Notes under the pieces: generated by a model | What the model was told of the DNA's origin: nothing | The model's database searches: none | Seen by the model: only the letters and a program-made list of their open reading frames with translations | From: Pedobacter petrophilus | GTDB taxonomy: Bacteria > Bacteroidota > Bacteroidia > Sphingobacteriales > Sphingobacteriaceae | Direction of reading: 5' to 3' | Length of the DNA: 33,552 nt | Assembly: GCF_009674725.1 (NCBI RefSeq) | Contig: NZ_WKKH01000046.1 | Span: 1 to 33,552, forward strand | Translations under genes and position numbers: made by a program | Shown: one piece after another, positions 1 through 6,628 of the stretch | Numbering within the stretch: position 1 is the stretch's first letter | Layout of the letters: the number at the start of each line of letters is the position of its first letter

Positions 1-70
1 GGACCTTATTAAATTAACTCGGCTAAGGGGGGCTTTTTAAAGTGGTGAAGAGGGGTCAATTTGAAGCGGT
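1..70. other. Possible insertion-sequence end (uncertain)
   Basis: These 70 bases lie downstream of the first gene and carry no reading frame. They include the phrase GGGGTCAATTTGAAGCGG (about 53-70), which resembles the repeated GTCAATTT-containing terminal motifs of IS21-family elements as I remember them. Only one copy is visible and the window edge cuts the region, so this may be a remnant or chance similarity. Confidence 0.2.
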
Positions 71-583
71 TTATCCACTTGAGCATCTCAATAGTCTAAA
101 ATGGAGTATTTCATCGTTCTCACTTGTTTCTTCTTTCAAAATCTCCGTCAGATATATTCCTTTTCTAAATGATTTTGACTCCTTTGTAGATTCCGTTAAT
201 TCCTGAAATTCATGCTCAGTTTTAATGTTATAAAAATAATCACCATGAAATAAACTTCTAAAATAAACCCCGGCATTATTAACTATAATAGGAACTTCTC
301 CAAGTTCAACAACATGTATACTGTCATCATTGACCAAATTATTATAATTACTTGAAAATTCTCTTATAATATATGTTTGTATTTTATCCAACTTGATGTC
401 GCTCAGGTCTCCACAGATATAGAGTCTTTTACCTATTGTGGACGGTGCTTCCGGGAGTGAATTCACTACCTTTCCGCAGAAATTCTCAATTAGATAGCTA
501 ATATCTAAGTGTAGCTCTTTCTTTTCAAACAAAACAATGAGTATATTTTTGTCTTTAGATATTTGATTTTCAGTTCCCTCCAT
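71..583 (-). CDS. Hypothetical protein, 170 aa
   Basis: I do not recognise this protein. It is 170 residues, acidic, and rich in Lys, Glu, Ile and Asn. There is no signal peptide or membrane segment, so it is probably cytoplasmic. A hydrophobic stretch NILIVLF lies near residues 13-19, and VEVVELGEVPIIVNN-like strands sit around residues 90-105, suggesting an alpha/beta fold; no catalytic motif is evident. The start is the ATG at 583. It is more AT-rich than the housekeeping genes to its right and stands alone between a possible insertion-sequence end and a tRNA gene, a usual setting for accessory genes. It could be a small immunity-type or regulatory protein, but nothing in the sequence shows that. 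The open frame itself looks genuine: it is long for this composition and has no competing frame. Confidence 0.6.
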   Translation of the reverse strand: MEGTENQISKDKNILIVLFEKKELHLDISYLIENFCGKVVNSLPEAPSTIGKRLYICGDLSDIKLDKIQTYIIREFSSNYNNLVNDDSIHVVELGEVPIIVNNAGVYFRSLFHGDYFYNIKTEHEFQELTESTKESKSFRKGIYLTEILKEETSENDEILHFRLLRCSSG

Positions 584-898
584 CTTGATTTGTTATTTTA
601 TAAAATTGTGGCTCCTTCTCAAATATACATAACTAACCATGGTTTCAAAATTTTTGAAAAAACGCGTCAATTAATAATATCACATTGATTTTATCAGAGA
701 TTAATTGTATATTTAACTATAGCAATTGCAGCTAAAACGTATTAAAAAAACAGTGAGTAATTCCATGAGTAGAATTACAAAACAGCTCCAAATAGTACTT
801 AAACGCTGATCTTTCACTAGGTGCAAGCCCAGCGTGGCTCGAACCAAGAAACGGCGTCTTGCTTGCAATATGGGGATGATTTAAAAAATGCCTAAAAA
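584..898. other. Intergenic region with two small inverted repeats
   Basis: No credible gene is seen in this stretch. Two inverted repeats are visible: GTAATTC/GAATTAC (757-763 with 772-778) and TGCAAGC/GCTTGCA (822-828 with 861-867, enclosing a relatively GC-rich 32-base loop). The GC-rich part differs from the surrounding AT-rich sequence and could be a copy of an interspersed repeat. An 81-codon frame on the minus strand runs through here and into the tRNA gene and is spurious. Confidence 0.5.
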
Positions 899-901
899 TG
901 A

Positions 902-934
902 AAAAGTCCTTTAAGATAATCTTAAAGGACTTTT
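902..934 (-). terminator. Rho-independent terminator of tRNA-His
   Basis: A perfect 14-bp inverted repeat, AAAAGTCCTTTAAG (902-915) with its complement at 921-934, has a 5-base loop. Read on the minus strand it starts one base after the tRNA 3' end and ends in a T-run, as expected for an intrinsic terminator. Confidence 0.85.
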
Positions 935-935
935 G

Positions 936-1010
936 GGTGGCTGATGGGGCTCGAACCCACGACCCTCGGCACCACAAACCAATACTCTAACCAACTGAGC
1001 TACAACCACC
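936..1010 (-). tRNA. tRNA-His (anticodon GTG)
   Basis: The minus strand folds into a full cloverleaf. The acceptor stem GTGGTTG pairs with CAGCCAC, with the extra 5' G (position -1, base 1010) opposite C73, the hallmark of tRNA-His. The D stem is GCTC/GAGT, the anticodon loop is TTGTGGT with anticodon GTG, and the T arm is GTGGG-TTCGAGC-CCCAT. The 3' CCA is not encoded, so it must be added by the CCA-adding enzyme. The gene is monocistronic, between a promoter at 1027-1057 and a terminator at 902-934. Confidence 0.97.
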
Positions 1011-1026
1011 GTATTTTTTAGTGTCA

Positions 1027-1057
1027 CAAAAGTACGATTTTTACCATTCCCTGCAAA
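1027..1057 (-). promoter_or_regulatory. Bacteroidota promoter of tRNA-His
   Basis: On the minus strand the sequence reads TTTG (1057-1054), 19 bases, then TACTTTTG (1034-1027). This fits the Bacteroidota -33 TTTG / -7 TAnnTTTG consensus with ideal spacing. Initiation near 1021 would give a leader of about 10 bases before the tRNA. Confidence 0.8.
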
Positions 1058-1169
1058 TATTTTTTTCCGAAATTCCGCAACATTTTTTTAATTCGTTATT
1101 ATTCAATTATTTGAATTTAAAATATTTTTTCACCAACACTTAAAACCGCCTACTTTAAACCTAAAAACA

Positions 1170-1177
1170 TAACTTTA
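1170..1177 (+). promoter_or_regulatory. -7 element before rnhA
   Basis: TAACTTTA matches TAnnTTTG in all but the last base. It ends 8 bases before the rnhA ATG, so transcription would start at or next to the start codon, giving an almost leaderless mRNA. No -33 TTTG is obvious. Confidence 0.5.
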
Positions 1178-1185
1178 CCACGTTT

Positions 1186-1653
1186 ATGATCGAGATTTAT
1201 ACAGACGGGGCAGCCAGCGGAAACCCCGGACCAGGTGGTTGGGGAACTATTTTAAGAGCCGGACAACATTATAAAGAGTTAAGTGGTGGTTTTAGAATGA
1301 CCACCAATAACCGCATGGAATTACTTGCTGTAATAAAAGGTCTTGAAGCATTGAAGAGCCTTAACCAGCAGGTAACAGTCTTCTCCGATTCAAAGTACGT
1401 GGTGGATGCGGTAGAGAAAAAATGGCTTTTTGGTTGGGTAACCAAGAATTTCAAAGATAAAAAGAACAAAGATCTTTGGATCAGGTTCCTCGAGCTTTAC
1501 AAACTGCACCAGGTAAAATTCGTGTGGATTAAAGGGCATAACGCACATCCTGAAAATGAACGTTGCGATCGCCTGGCAGTATTGGCTTCGCAAGACAAAC
1601 AAAACCTGGCGATAGATATCGCATTCGAAGCCGAGCGAAAAAAGCTATTGTAA
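1186..1653 (+). CDS. rnhA: Ribonuclease HI
   Basis: RNase HI cleaves the RNA strand of RNA-DNA hybrids, removing R-loops and replication primer remnants in the cytoplasm. The 155-residue protein is a single RNase H fold of the usual bacterial length. All catalytic acids are visible: D7 in YTDGAASGNPGPGGWG, E45 in NNRMEL, D68 in FSDSKYVVDAV and D128 in NERCDRLA, plus the flexible-loop histidine H118 in IKGHNAHPENE. The basic handle region (about 79-96, WLFGWVTKNFKDKKNKDLW) that helps hybrid binding is present, with no added N-terminal hybrid-binding domain. ATG at 1186 is the only start that keeps the first beta strand complete. It stands alone on the plus strand beside tRNA-His. Identification rests on motifs and is secure. 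Confidence 0.96.
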   Translation: MIEIYTDGAASGNPGPGGWGTILRAGQHYKELSGGFRMTTNNRMELLAVIKGLEALKSLNQQVTVFSDSKYVVDAVEKKWLFGWVTKNFKDKKNKDLWIRFLELYKLHQVKFVWIKGHNAHPENERCDRLAVLASQDKQNLAIDIAFEAERKKLL

Positions 1654-1860
1654 ATGATCATTCCTTATTTTCTGGATAAACTAAGCAGCAATGATTAACT
1701 AAAATCTTATTTACGGTTGTACAGTTACTCAGAATGCGATTGAATGTTGATAGATTCGATCTGGTAAACTAGGTGATAACAGGGTGTAAACAGGGTCATT
1801 ACACGGTCAACATAAGGTTTTTAACCCCATTAAAACCAGGCAGATACCTCGTATAGACCA

Positions 1861-1891
1861 TTGTTATTATTCCTCAAAGTTGTTATATTTA
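1861..1891 (+). promoter_or_regulatory. Candidate promoter of the DUF6266 gene
   Basis: TTG (1861-1863), 20 bases, then TATATTTA (1884-1891) approximate the Bacteroidota promoter pattern. It lies 20 bases before the ATG at 1912. It also argues against starts upstream of 1912, since those would fall inside or before the promoter. Confidence 0.5.
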
Positions 1892-1911
1892 TGCTGAATG
1901 AATATAAACTT

Positions 1912-2544
1912 ATGGCAACTATTAAAAATGGAATTCTCGGAGGTCTTTCCGGCAAAGTAGGTCCGGTAGTTGGTGTACGGCTGGGCGATCAATATATCCT
2001 TAGGGCCAGGCCGCAGCGATCCAAACCTTTCACCAAAAAAGAATTGGAAAATCAGGAAAAATTTGGGATAGTCCAAAAATACCTGGCTCCTTTTATCGAC
2101 TTGCTGAAAGTAGGATTTAAAAATTATTATACTAAAACGGGCGGCTTTAGGGCCGCTGTTTCCTACACGCGAAAAAATGCGATTATGCAAGGTGATTCTG
2201 GCTTTTACATCGAGCCCGGTCGTCTTAAAATTAGCGGAGGAGATCTGCAACCTGCAATTGATCCTCAGATTGCATTCCATGATGACAATCTAAATATCTT
2301 TTGGAAAACCGATAGTGTGAACTATCTCACCAGGAGTGATCAGCTTTTAGTTCTTTTGTATGATTTTGAAAATCATTATGCAGTGACTAAAATTTTTGAT
2401 AGCGCATATAGAAGTGAGGGAAAGGCTACCGTTGAAATAAATCCACGGCTTACCGGGAAAAAGGCAGACCTTTATATTGGTTTTGTGGCTGCTGATCGCA
2501 GTAGCCAATCAGACAGCCAGTACCTTGGTCGTTTTACATTATAA
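1912..2544 (+). CDS. DUF6266 family protein, 210 aa
   Basis: The protein begins MATIKNGILGGLSGKVG and belongs to the Bacteroidota-restricted family named DUF6266, whose function is unknown. The N-terminal 40 residues form the family signature: a glycine-rich IKNGILGGLSGKVGPVVG segment followed by a basic VRLGDQYILRARPQRSKPF segment. The C-terminal half (about 110-210) is rich in beta strands with alternating hydrophobics (IAFHDDNLNIFW, LLVLLYDF, ADLYIGFVAAD) and may be an immunoglobulin-like fold; that is inference. There is no signal peptide. ATG 1912 is chosen because relatives start at MA.IKNG and a promoter-like element sits just upstream; in-frame ATGs farther up would add an unrelated AT-rich tail. 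It stands alone. Relatives often occur in many copies per genome, but only one is present here. Confidence 0.8.
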   Translation: MATIKNGILGGLSGKVGPVVGVRLGDQYILRARPQRSKPFTKKELENQEKFGIVQKYLAPFIDLLKVGFKNYYTKTGGFRAAVSYTRKNAIMQGDSGFYIEPGRLKISGGDLQPAIDPQIAFHDDNLNIFWKTDSVNYLTRSDQLLVLLYDFENHYAVTKIFDSAYRSEGKATVEINPRLTGKKADLYIGFVAADRSSQSDSQYLGRFTL

Positions 2545-2666
2545 AAATCGTTGTTTAAAAGTTTAGATTTGAATTGGTTTTATGAAACATGGAGATACAT
2601 TAACAAAGCTGTATGTCTTCACAAAGCTTTGTATAACTTATCAATCATTTAGCAAGCAGTTCTAAA

Positions 2667-3743
2667 TTAATCCAGTCCGCCGATTACGCCTAAACCCTTT
2701 AATTTTGCCTCCAGCATTTCGGTTTTGAGTAGAGGTTTAGTATAATGTAACATCAATTCTTCGGCTTTTTCCACCATCTTGATAGACCCTATAAATATTG
2801 GAACGCGTTGGTGAACTTCAGTAGGTTGTATTTCTAAAATCCTTTCAAAACCGGTGCTGGCCTTGCCCCCGGCCTGCTCTATAATAAAAGCCATCGGGTT
2901 ACATTCATAAAGCAAGCGCAATTTACCTTCCGGCGACCGCGAGGTGGTTGGGTAAATATAAATTCCACCGTTAATCAGGCTTCTGTGAATATCACCCACC
3001 ATAGAACCAATGTAACGCGAGGTATAAGGCCGTTCAGAACTTTCATCTTCCACCTGGCAATATTTAATGTATTTTTTTACTCCTTCCGGGAAGTGCACAT
3101 AATTTCCTTCATTAATAGAGTAGGTTATACCCGTCTCCGGAATTTTCATTTCCGGGTGCGAAAGGCAAAACTCACCAATTGACGGATCTAAAGTAAATCC
3201 GTTCACGCCTTTTCCGGTGGTATAAACCAACATGGTTGAGGAGCCATAAATGATATACCCTGCGGCAACCTGTTCAGTACCTTTCTGTAAAACATCATCA
3301 ATAGTTGCTCTTCCCTCTGATGATTTCCGACGATAGATAGAAAAAACCGTTCCTACTGCCACATTTACATCGGTATTGGATGAACCATCCATTGGATCAA
3401 TACAAACGATATATTTAGCATTGATAGAAACAGGAGAATCAATATGAATAATTTCTTCTTCTTCTTCTGTTGCGATGATACAACATTCGCCCCCACTGGT
3501 TAGCGCAGCAATAAATTGCTGATCGGCATAAACATCAAGTTTCTTTTGTTTCTCACCTTGTATATTAATCGTTCCCACATGGCCGATCATATCAACCAAA
3601 CCAGCTTTATTTATTTCCCTGTTTACAATTTTTGCCGCGATTGCGATATCCCGAAGCAACCTGGAAAGTTCTCCCTTTGCGTAGGGAAAATCTGCTTGTT
3701 TTTCTATAATAAATTGCCCTAGTGTGACTACGCCAAAACCCAT
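2667..3743 (-). CDS. fbp: Fructose-1,6-bisphosphatase, class I
   Basis: This enzyme hydrolyses fructose 1,6-bisphosphate to fructose 6-phosphate, the committed step of gluconeogenesis. The 358-residue length and sequence fit class I FBPase. The metal-binding signature DPMDGSSN is at 116-123, preceded by the acidic ATEEEEE loop (91-97) that takes the place of the usual metal-binding glutamates. The YIGSMVGDIHRSLINGGIYIYP region (about 243-264) lines the fructose-binding pocket, and GKLRLLYECNPMAFIIEQAGG follows as in all class I enzymes. The ATG at 3743 precedes the conserved TLGQFI N-terminus. It lies 19 bases downstream of the phosphoesterase gene on the same strand, so the two are probably co-transcribed. 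Some Bacteroidota also have a class III enzyme, but this protein is clearly class I. Confidence 0.96.
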   Translation of the reverse strand: MGFGVVTLGQFIIEKQADFPYAKGELSRLLRDIAIAAKIVNREINKAGLVDMIGHVGTINIQGEKQKKLDVYADQQFIAALTSGGECCIIATEEEEEIIHIDSPVSINAKYIVCIDPMDGSSNTDVNVAVGTVFSIYRRKSSEGRATIDDVLQKGTEQVAAGYIIYGSSTMLVYTTGKGVNGFTLDPSIGEFCLSHPEMKIPETGITYSINEGNYVHFPEGVKKYIKYCQVEDESSERPYTSRYIGSMVGDIHRSLINGGIYIYPTTSRSPEGKLRLLYECNPMAFIIEQAGGKASTGFERILEIQPTEVHQRVPIFIGSIKMVEKAEELMLHYTKPLLKTEMLEAKLKGLGVIGGLD

Positions 3744-3762
3744 ACTTAGTGTATATTTTACA

Positions 3763-4254
3763 TTATCTACCTGATAATTCTATAACTTCTAAGGTATGAA
3801 TATTTTCTTCAGAAATGCAAAATCTAATCAGTGTTCTCACTTTGTGCCAGCCATGTTTTCCGGCTGCACCAGGGTTTATATGCAGGCATTTTATTTTTTC
3901 ATCGAACATGACTTTTAAAATATGCGAGTGCCCGGTAATGAATAATTTAGGAGGGTTAGTGTAAATTTCCGGCTTAACACCAGTTGAATACCTCCCGGGA
4001 TAACCGCCAATATGGGTCATCCAAACATCTACCAACTCACAGCTAAATCGATTTTTCTCGGGAAATTCTGAGCGAATCTCCGCATCATCGATGTTTCCAA
4101 ACACTCCCCGTAAGGGCTTGAAGGCAGCCAGCGGTTCAGCCACATCGGGTCCGAAATCGCCTGCATGCCAGATTTCATCTACCTGATCAAAGTGTTTAAA
4201 AACAGCATCATCCAGGTAACCATGTGTATCTGAAATTAAGCCTATTTTTCTCAT
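3763..4254 (-). CDS. YfcE/MJ0936-family metallophosphoesterase
   Basis: A 163-residue single-domain calcineurin-like phosphoesterase of the YfcE/MJ0936 group. The two-metal ligands are all present: D9 and H11 (SDTHG), D33 (GDFG), N54 (GNID), H81 (THIGG), H109 and H111 (TGHSH). Family members act on model phosphodiesters in vitro, with uncertain natural substrates, so no specific reaction is assigned. It is cytoplasmic with no signal peptide. The ATG at 4254 gives the canonical MRKIGLISDTHG start. It is the first gene of a probable two-gene unit with fbp, 19 bases downstream. The pairing may be incidental; nothing shows that it acts on sugar phosphates. Confidence 0.9.
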   Translation of the reverse strand: MRKIGLISDTHGYLDDAVFKHFDQVDEIWHAGDFGPDVAEPLAAFKPLRGVFGNIDDAEIRSEFPEKNRFSCELVDVWMTHIGGYPGRYSTGVKPEIYTNPPKLFITGHSHILKVMFDEKIKCLHINPGAAGKHGWHKVRTLIRFCISEENIHTLEVIELSGR

Positions 4255-4410
4255 GTTGTGAATTTAATTGTGCTGAATATCTACAAACGCCAGCAGCTAT
4301 ATTTAGTTTAACTATTTATTAGAAAAAGAAGCTGAGTCAATTTTTTCAGCGCTCAGCCAGCAAATGTGATCATTGATTTTCTATGTACGATCTTATCATC
4401 CTTCACGCCA

Positions 4411-5112
4411 TCAAAAGGCCAGAAAAAAATCCTTCAGCAGCAACTTATAAGCTTGGCTATGAACTTTCAATGATTCATAAATATTGAAATCCGTTTCTCT
4501 AAATTCTGACTCTTCTTTGGTTAAACATATAATCTGCCTAAAAGTAGGTTTTTGCGCATCCGAGTGAAGGTTTATTCTTTCCACCAGCTTAAGCTGACGA
4601 ATTAATGCCAACGCAATCACTTCGTTGGCTTGTTTAACCGGAAGAATTAACCAAAACCGGCCCTGTGTGGCTAATAATTCGTTTGCCTTACCAATCAGCA
4701 TTTCAAAAAATTCATCGTCAGCATGACGGGCAATTCCCTTCCTTACCTCCTCATTTTTTAAATCATTAACAAAAAACGGTGGGTTAGAAACGATCAGATC
4801 AAACTTATCAGCTGTTTCAAAATGTTCAATAGCCATATGACTTATGCTCAAACGGCTGTTGAAATCTGAGTGCTCAAAATTTTTCCCCGCTGTTTCGGCA
4901 GCCTGTGCATCGATTTCAACCGCATGAACAGATAGCTGAGGATAGCGTTGCGCCAATATCATTGATATGACTCCGGTTCCGGTTCCAATATCTAAACCAC
5001 GTTTAGGTTGGTGATGCGATGCGATGGCACCAATCAGAACCCCATCCGTATTGATTTTCATGGCACAGCCAGTCTGGTCGACCTCGAACTGCTTAAATTT
5101 AAAAATACTCAT
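4411..5112 (-). CDS. trmN: tRNA1(Val) (adenine37-N6)-methyltransferase (TrmN6/YfiC type)
   Basis: Predicted SAM-dependent methyltransferase that makes m6A at position 37 of tRNA-Val(1). The 233-residue protein starts MSIFKFKQFEVDQTGCAMKINTDG, the typical YfiC N-terminus. SAM motif I DIGTGTG is at 41-47, the acidic E67 of VEID follows, and the N6-adenine motif NPPF is at 110-113. Residues EVRKGIARHADDEFF after it also match the family. The ATG at 5112 is used although the frame stays open to 5190, because the extra residues would overlap the upstream gene and are unlike the family. The gloA2 stop lies 1 base upstream of this ATG, so translation is probably coupled. A general N6-adenine MTase of other specificity cannot be excluded from sequence alone. 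Confidence 0.88.
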   Translation of the reverse strand: MSIFKFKQFEVDQTGCAMKINTDGVLIGAIASHHQPKRGLDIGTGTGVISMILAQRYPQLSVHAVEIDAQAAETAGKNFEHSDFNSRLSISHMAIEHFETADKFDLIVSNPPFFVNDLKNEEVRKGIARHADDEFFEMLIGKANELLATQGRFWLILPVKQANEVIALALIRQLKLVERINLHSDAQKPTFRQIICLTKEESEFRETDFNIYESLKVHSQAYKLLLKDFFLAF

Positions 5113-5113
5113 T

Positions 5114-5497
5114 TTATACTTCGTACAATTCCAGCGGCAAACCATCCGGATCAGCAAAAAAAGTAAATCTTTTCCCGGTAAATTCATCAATCCTGATGGG
5201 TTCGCTGATTATTCCACAGGCATTCAAACGATTTATTTCTGCTTCAATGTCATCAACTTCAAAAGCCAGGTGCCTTAAACCTTGTGCTTCTGGCCTGGAA
5301 GGGCGAACTGGTGGATTTTCGAAGGAGAACAATTCAATTTGGTAAAGTCCGTTGATGGCCAGATCGAGTTTATAAGAATTCCGCTCTTCCCTAAAAACCT
5401 CTGCCAAAACCGTAAAACCTAACTGGTTCACATAAAAATCTTTTGACTTTTCATAATCCGAACAAATGATGGCTATATGGTGGATTCGTTTGAACAT
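5114..5497 (-). CDS. gloA2: VOC/glyoxalase-fold protein, GloA2 (YaeR) type
   Basis: A 127-residue vicinal-oxygen-chelate protein very similar to E. coli YaeR/GloA2 as I recall it, sharing FKRIHHIAII, LDLAINGLYQIELFSF, RPSRPEAQGLRHLAFEVDDI and KRFTFFADPDGLPLELYE. The metal ligands of the fold are visible: H7 in the first motif, E55 in IELF, H76 in LRHLAF and E123 in LELYE. Glyoxalase I isomerises the methylglyoxal-glutathione hemithioacetal; the exact substrate of the GloA2 group is unclear, and many Bacteroidota lack glutathione, so a different thiol is possible. ATG 5497 gives the usual length; the frame is open to 5863, but that part runs through palindromic repeats and is not coding. It is translationally coupled to the tRNA methyltransferase gene 1 base downstream. 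Confidence 0.88.
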   Translation of the reverse strand: MFKRIHHIAIICSDYEKSKDFYVNQLGFTVLAEVFREERNSYKLDLAINGLYQIELFSFENPPVRPSRPEAQGLRHLAFEVDDIEAEINRLNACGIISEPIRIDEFTGKRFTFFADPDGLPLELYEV

Positions 5498-5610
5498 AAG
5501 GGTGAAATTTTGAATGTAAGACTGCGTAAATGTTAAAGGCAAAGTTGCAGAAAAAATAAAGAAGACGAAAGAATAGTTAGGTGATGATGATTTTTGGACA
5601 CATAAACCCT

Positions 5611-5674
5611 TATCCACCTGTCGGCACCTTTCCCCTGAAAGGGAAAGGGCGTGTAATAAGGATTTATCGCAGCA
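5611..5674. repeat. Dispersed repeat unit, copy 1
   Basis: It contains CACCTTTCCC, then GAAAGGGAAAGGGCGTG and TAATAAGGATTTATCGCAGCA. Nearly the same string recurs at 6369-6435. The inner arms CCTTTCCC and GGGAAAGG can pair into a hairpin. Confidence 0.7.
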
Positions 5675-5710
5675 CAAGGGTAAAAGAACAGCATTTATTA
5701 AAAAGAAAGG

Positions 5711-5729
5711 TCCTGAATCAAGTTCAGGA
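5711..5729. repeat. REP-like palindrome, copy 1
   Basis: TCCTGAATCAAGTTCAGGA has 7-bp arms TCCTGAA/TTCAGGA around a 5-base centre, followed by ACGA. The same element occurs at 5819, and variants occur at 10448 and 10533. Confidence 0.8.
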
Positions 5730-5818
5730 AGACGAGCGATGAATATTAAAAAAGATTGCTTCACGCCCTCACTCAACCTCCACTTCAGTTCGCAACGATT
5801 TTTCGCATAAGAAACAGG

Positions 5819-5837
5819 TCCTGAATCAAGTTCAGGA
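5819..5837. repeat. REP-like palindrome, copy 2
   Basis: Identical 19-mer to the copy at 5711, in the same orientation and again followed by GACGA. Spacing between the two copies is 108 bases. Confidence 0.8.
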
Positions 5838-6122
5838 GACGACCGTTTTAACCCACAGTTCATACTATTACAACCTATTGCAACATAGCCCCTACTAACA
5901 TCAAGAACCGTATAAATCCAAAGTTGAACCTTGCTATTGCCACCTTGATATCCGGCCTCGGAAATGATGGAAGGAGAAAACGTTAAAGCTTAAACCACAA
6001 TCTTTCATTACCCACAACCCGAGGCAGCGCGTCCTCTCCCGATTTTTCATCGGGTGCTTGTGCTGCCGAAATAAAGCTTTAACGAATTTATCCAACATCA
6101 GGTCCAAGCCTTGATTTTTTTG

Positions 6123-6150
6123 TTACTTTTTTGATCAAGCAAAAAAGTAA
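6123..6150. repeat. Perfect 11-bp inverted repeat
   Basis: TTACTTTTTTG (6123-6133) and CAAAAAAGTAA (6140-6150) pair around ATCAAG. The A/T tracts resemble a common interspersed element of Sphingobacteriales genomes. It is immediately followed by a GC-rich patch, so it could also work as a bidirectional terminator, but no gene ends nearby. Confidence 0.65.
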
Positions 6151-6319
6151 AAGCCCTTCGGCGGCCAGCCGCGGCAAGCCAGCGCAGCGGAGAGAAATCA
6201 AGAAACTCAGTTCAATGCTAAATGAAGCTGGTAATTAAGCCGCAGGGATTCTTCGCAACGCCCTGAATAACTTGGTGAAAAGAAGGTATAGGGCAATTGA
6301 AGTAAAATAACCACCCCCA

Positions 6320-6340
6320 CCCCTCCTAAATCAGGAGGGG
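6320..6340. repeat. CCCCTCCT/AGGAGGGG palindrome
   Basis: CCCCTCCT (6320-6327) pairs perfectly with AGGAGGGG (6333-6340) around AAATC. This is a strong GC-rich hairpin in AT-rich surroundings, typical of a REP-like interspersed element. Confidence 0.75.
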
Positions 6341-6368
6341 AGTTCCCCTTAAAGTTTTATATAGCAAT

Positions 6369-6435
6369 CCCTATCCAACTAACGACACCTTTCCGTTGAA
6401 AGGGAAAGGGCGTGTAATAAGAATTCATCCCAGCA
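6369..6435. repeat. Dispersed repeat unit, copy 2
   Basis: Second copy of the 5611-5674 unit, sharing CACCTTTCC, GAAAGGGAAAGGGCGTG and TAATAAGAATTCATC with a few substitutions. Both copies are in the same orientation, about 760 bases apart. Confidence 0.7.
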
Positions 6436-6602
6436 TGGGCATGAGCGATAGTAAAAACATTAAGTAATGTGAGTAATAAACATGACGTTACAAACCCATC
6501 AAATCATATTCATCCTAATTAATATATCCAAATTTGACATTCAATCATTCAACATTCATCAATTCTATTTCCCATTCATTCTATCCTTAAATTTAAAAAA
6601 GC

Positions 6603-6610
6603 TAAATTTG
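6603..6610 (+). promoter_or_regulatory. -7 element of purL
   Basis: TAAATTTG is an exact TAnnTTTG match, 18 bases before the ATG at 6629. Its position supports 6629 rather than 6482 as the start, because the longer frame would begin upstream of the promoter. No clear -33 TTTG is seen. Confidence 0.7.
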
Positions 6611-6628
6611 CACTTTCAAAAAAAAAGC

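Larger units (their letters stand above)
5498..6602. other. Repeat-rich intergenic region upstream of purL
   Basis: A 1.1 kb gap with no credible gene. It is a mosaic of short repeats: a duplicated 60-70 bp unit (5611-5674 and 6369-6435), two copies of a 19-bp palindrome (5711-5729, 5819-5837), and hairpins at 6038-6054 (CCCGAT/ATCGGG), 6123-6150 and 6320-6340. A locally GC-rich patch lies near 6155-6192. In-frame extensions of gloA2 and purL that enter this region are not coding. Confidence 0.7.

Noticed and set aside
732..977. 81-codon minus-strand reading frame
   Set aside because: It begins inside the tRNA-His gene, crosses its terminator and has no family resemblance; the tRNA explains the sequence.
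5113..5190. N-terminal extension of the tRNA methyltransferase
   Set aside because: It would overlap gloA2 coding sequence; MSIFKFKQF at 5112 is the family start.
5498..5863. N-terminal extension of the glyoxalase-fold protein
   Set aside because: It runs through palindromic repeats (translated twice as PELDSGP); the family starts at the ATG at 5497.
6482..6628. N-terminal extension of PurL by 49 residues
   Set aside because: Low-complexity residues unlike PurL, and the -7 element at 6603-6610 lies inside it.
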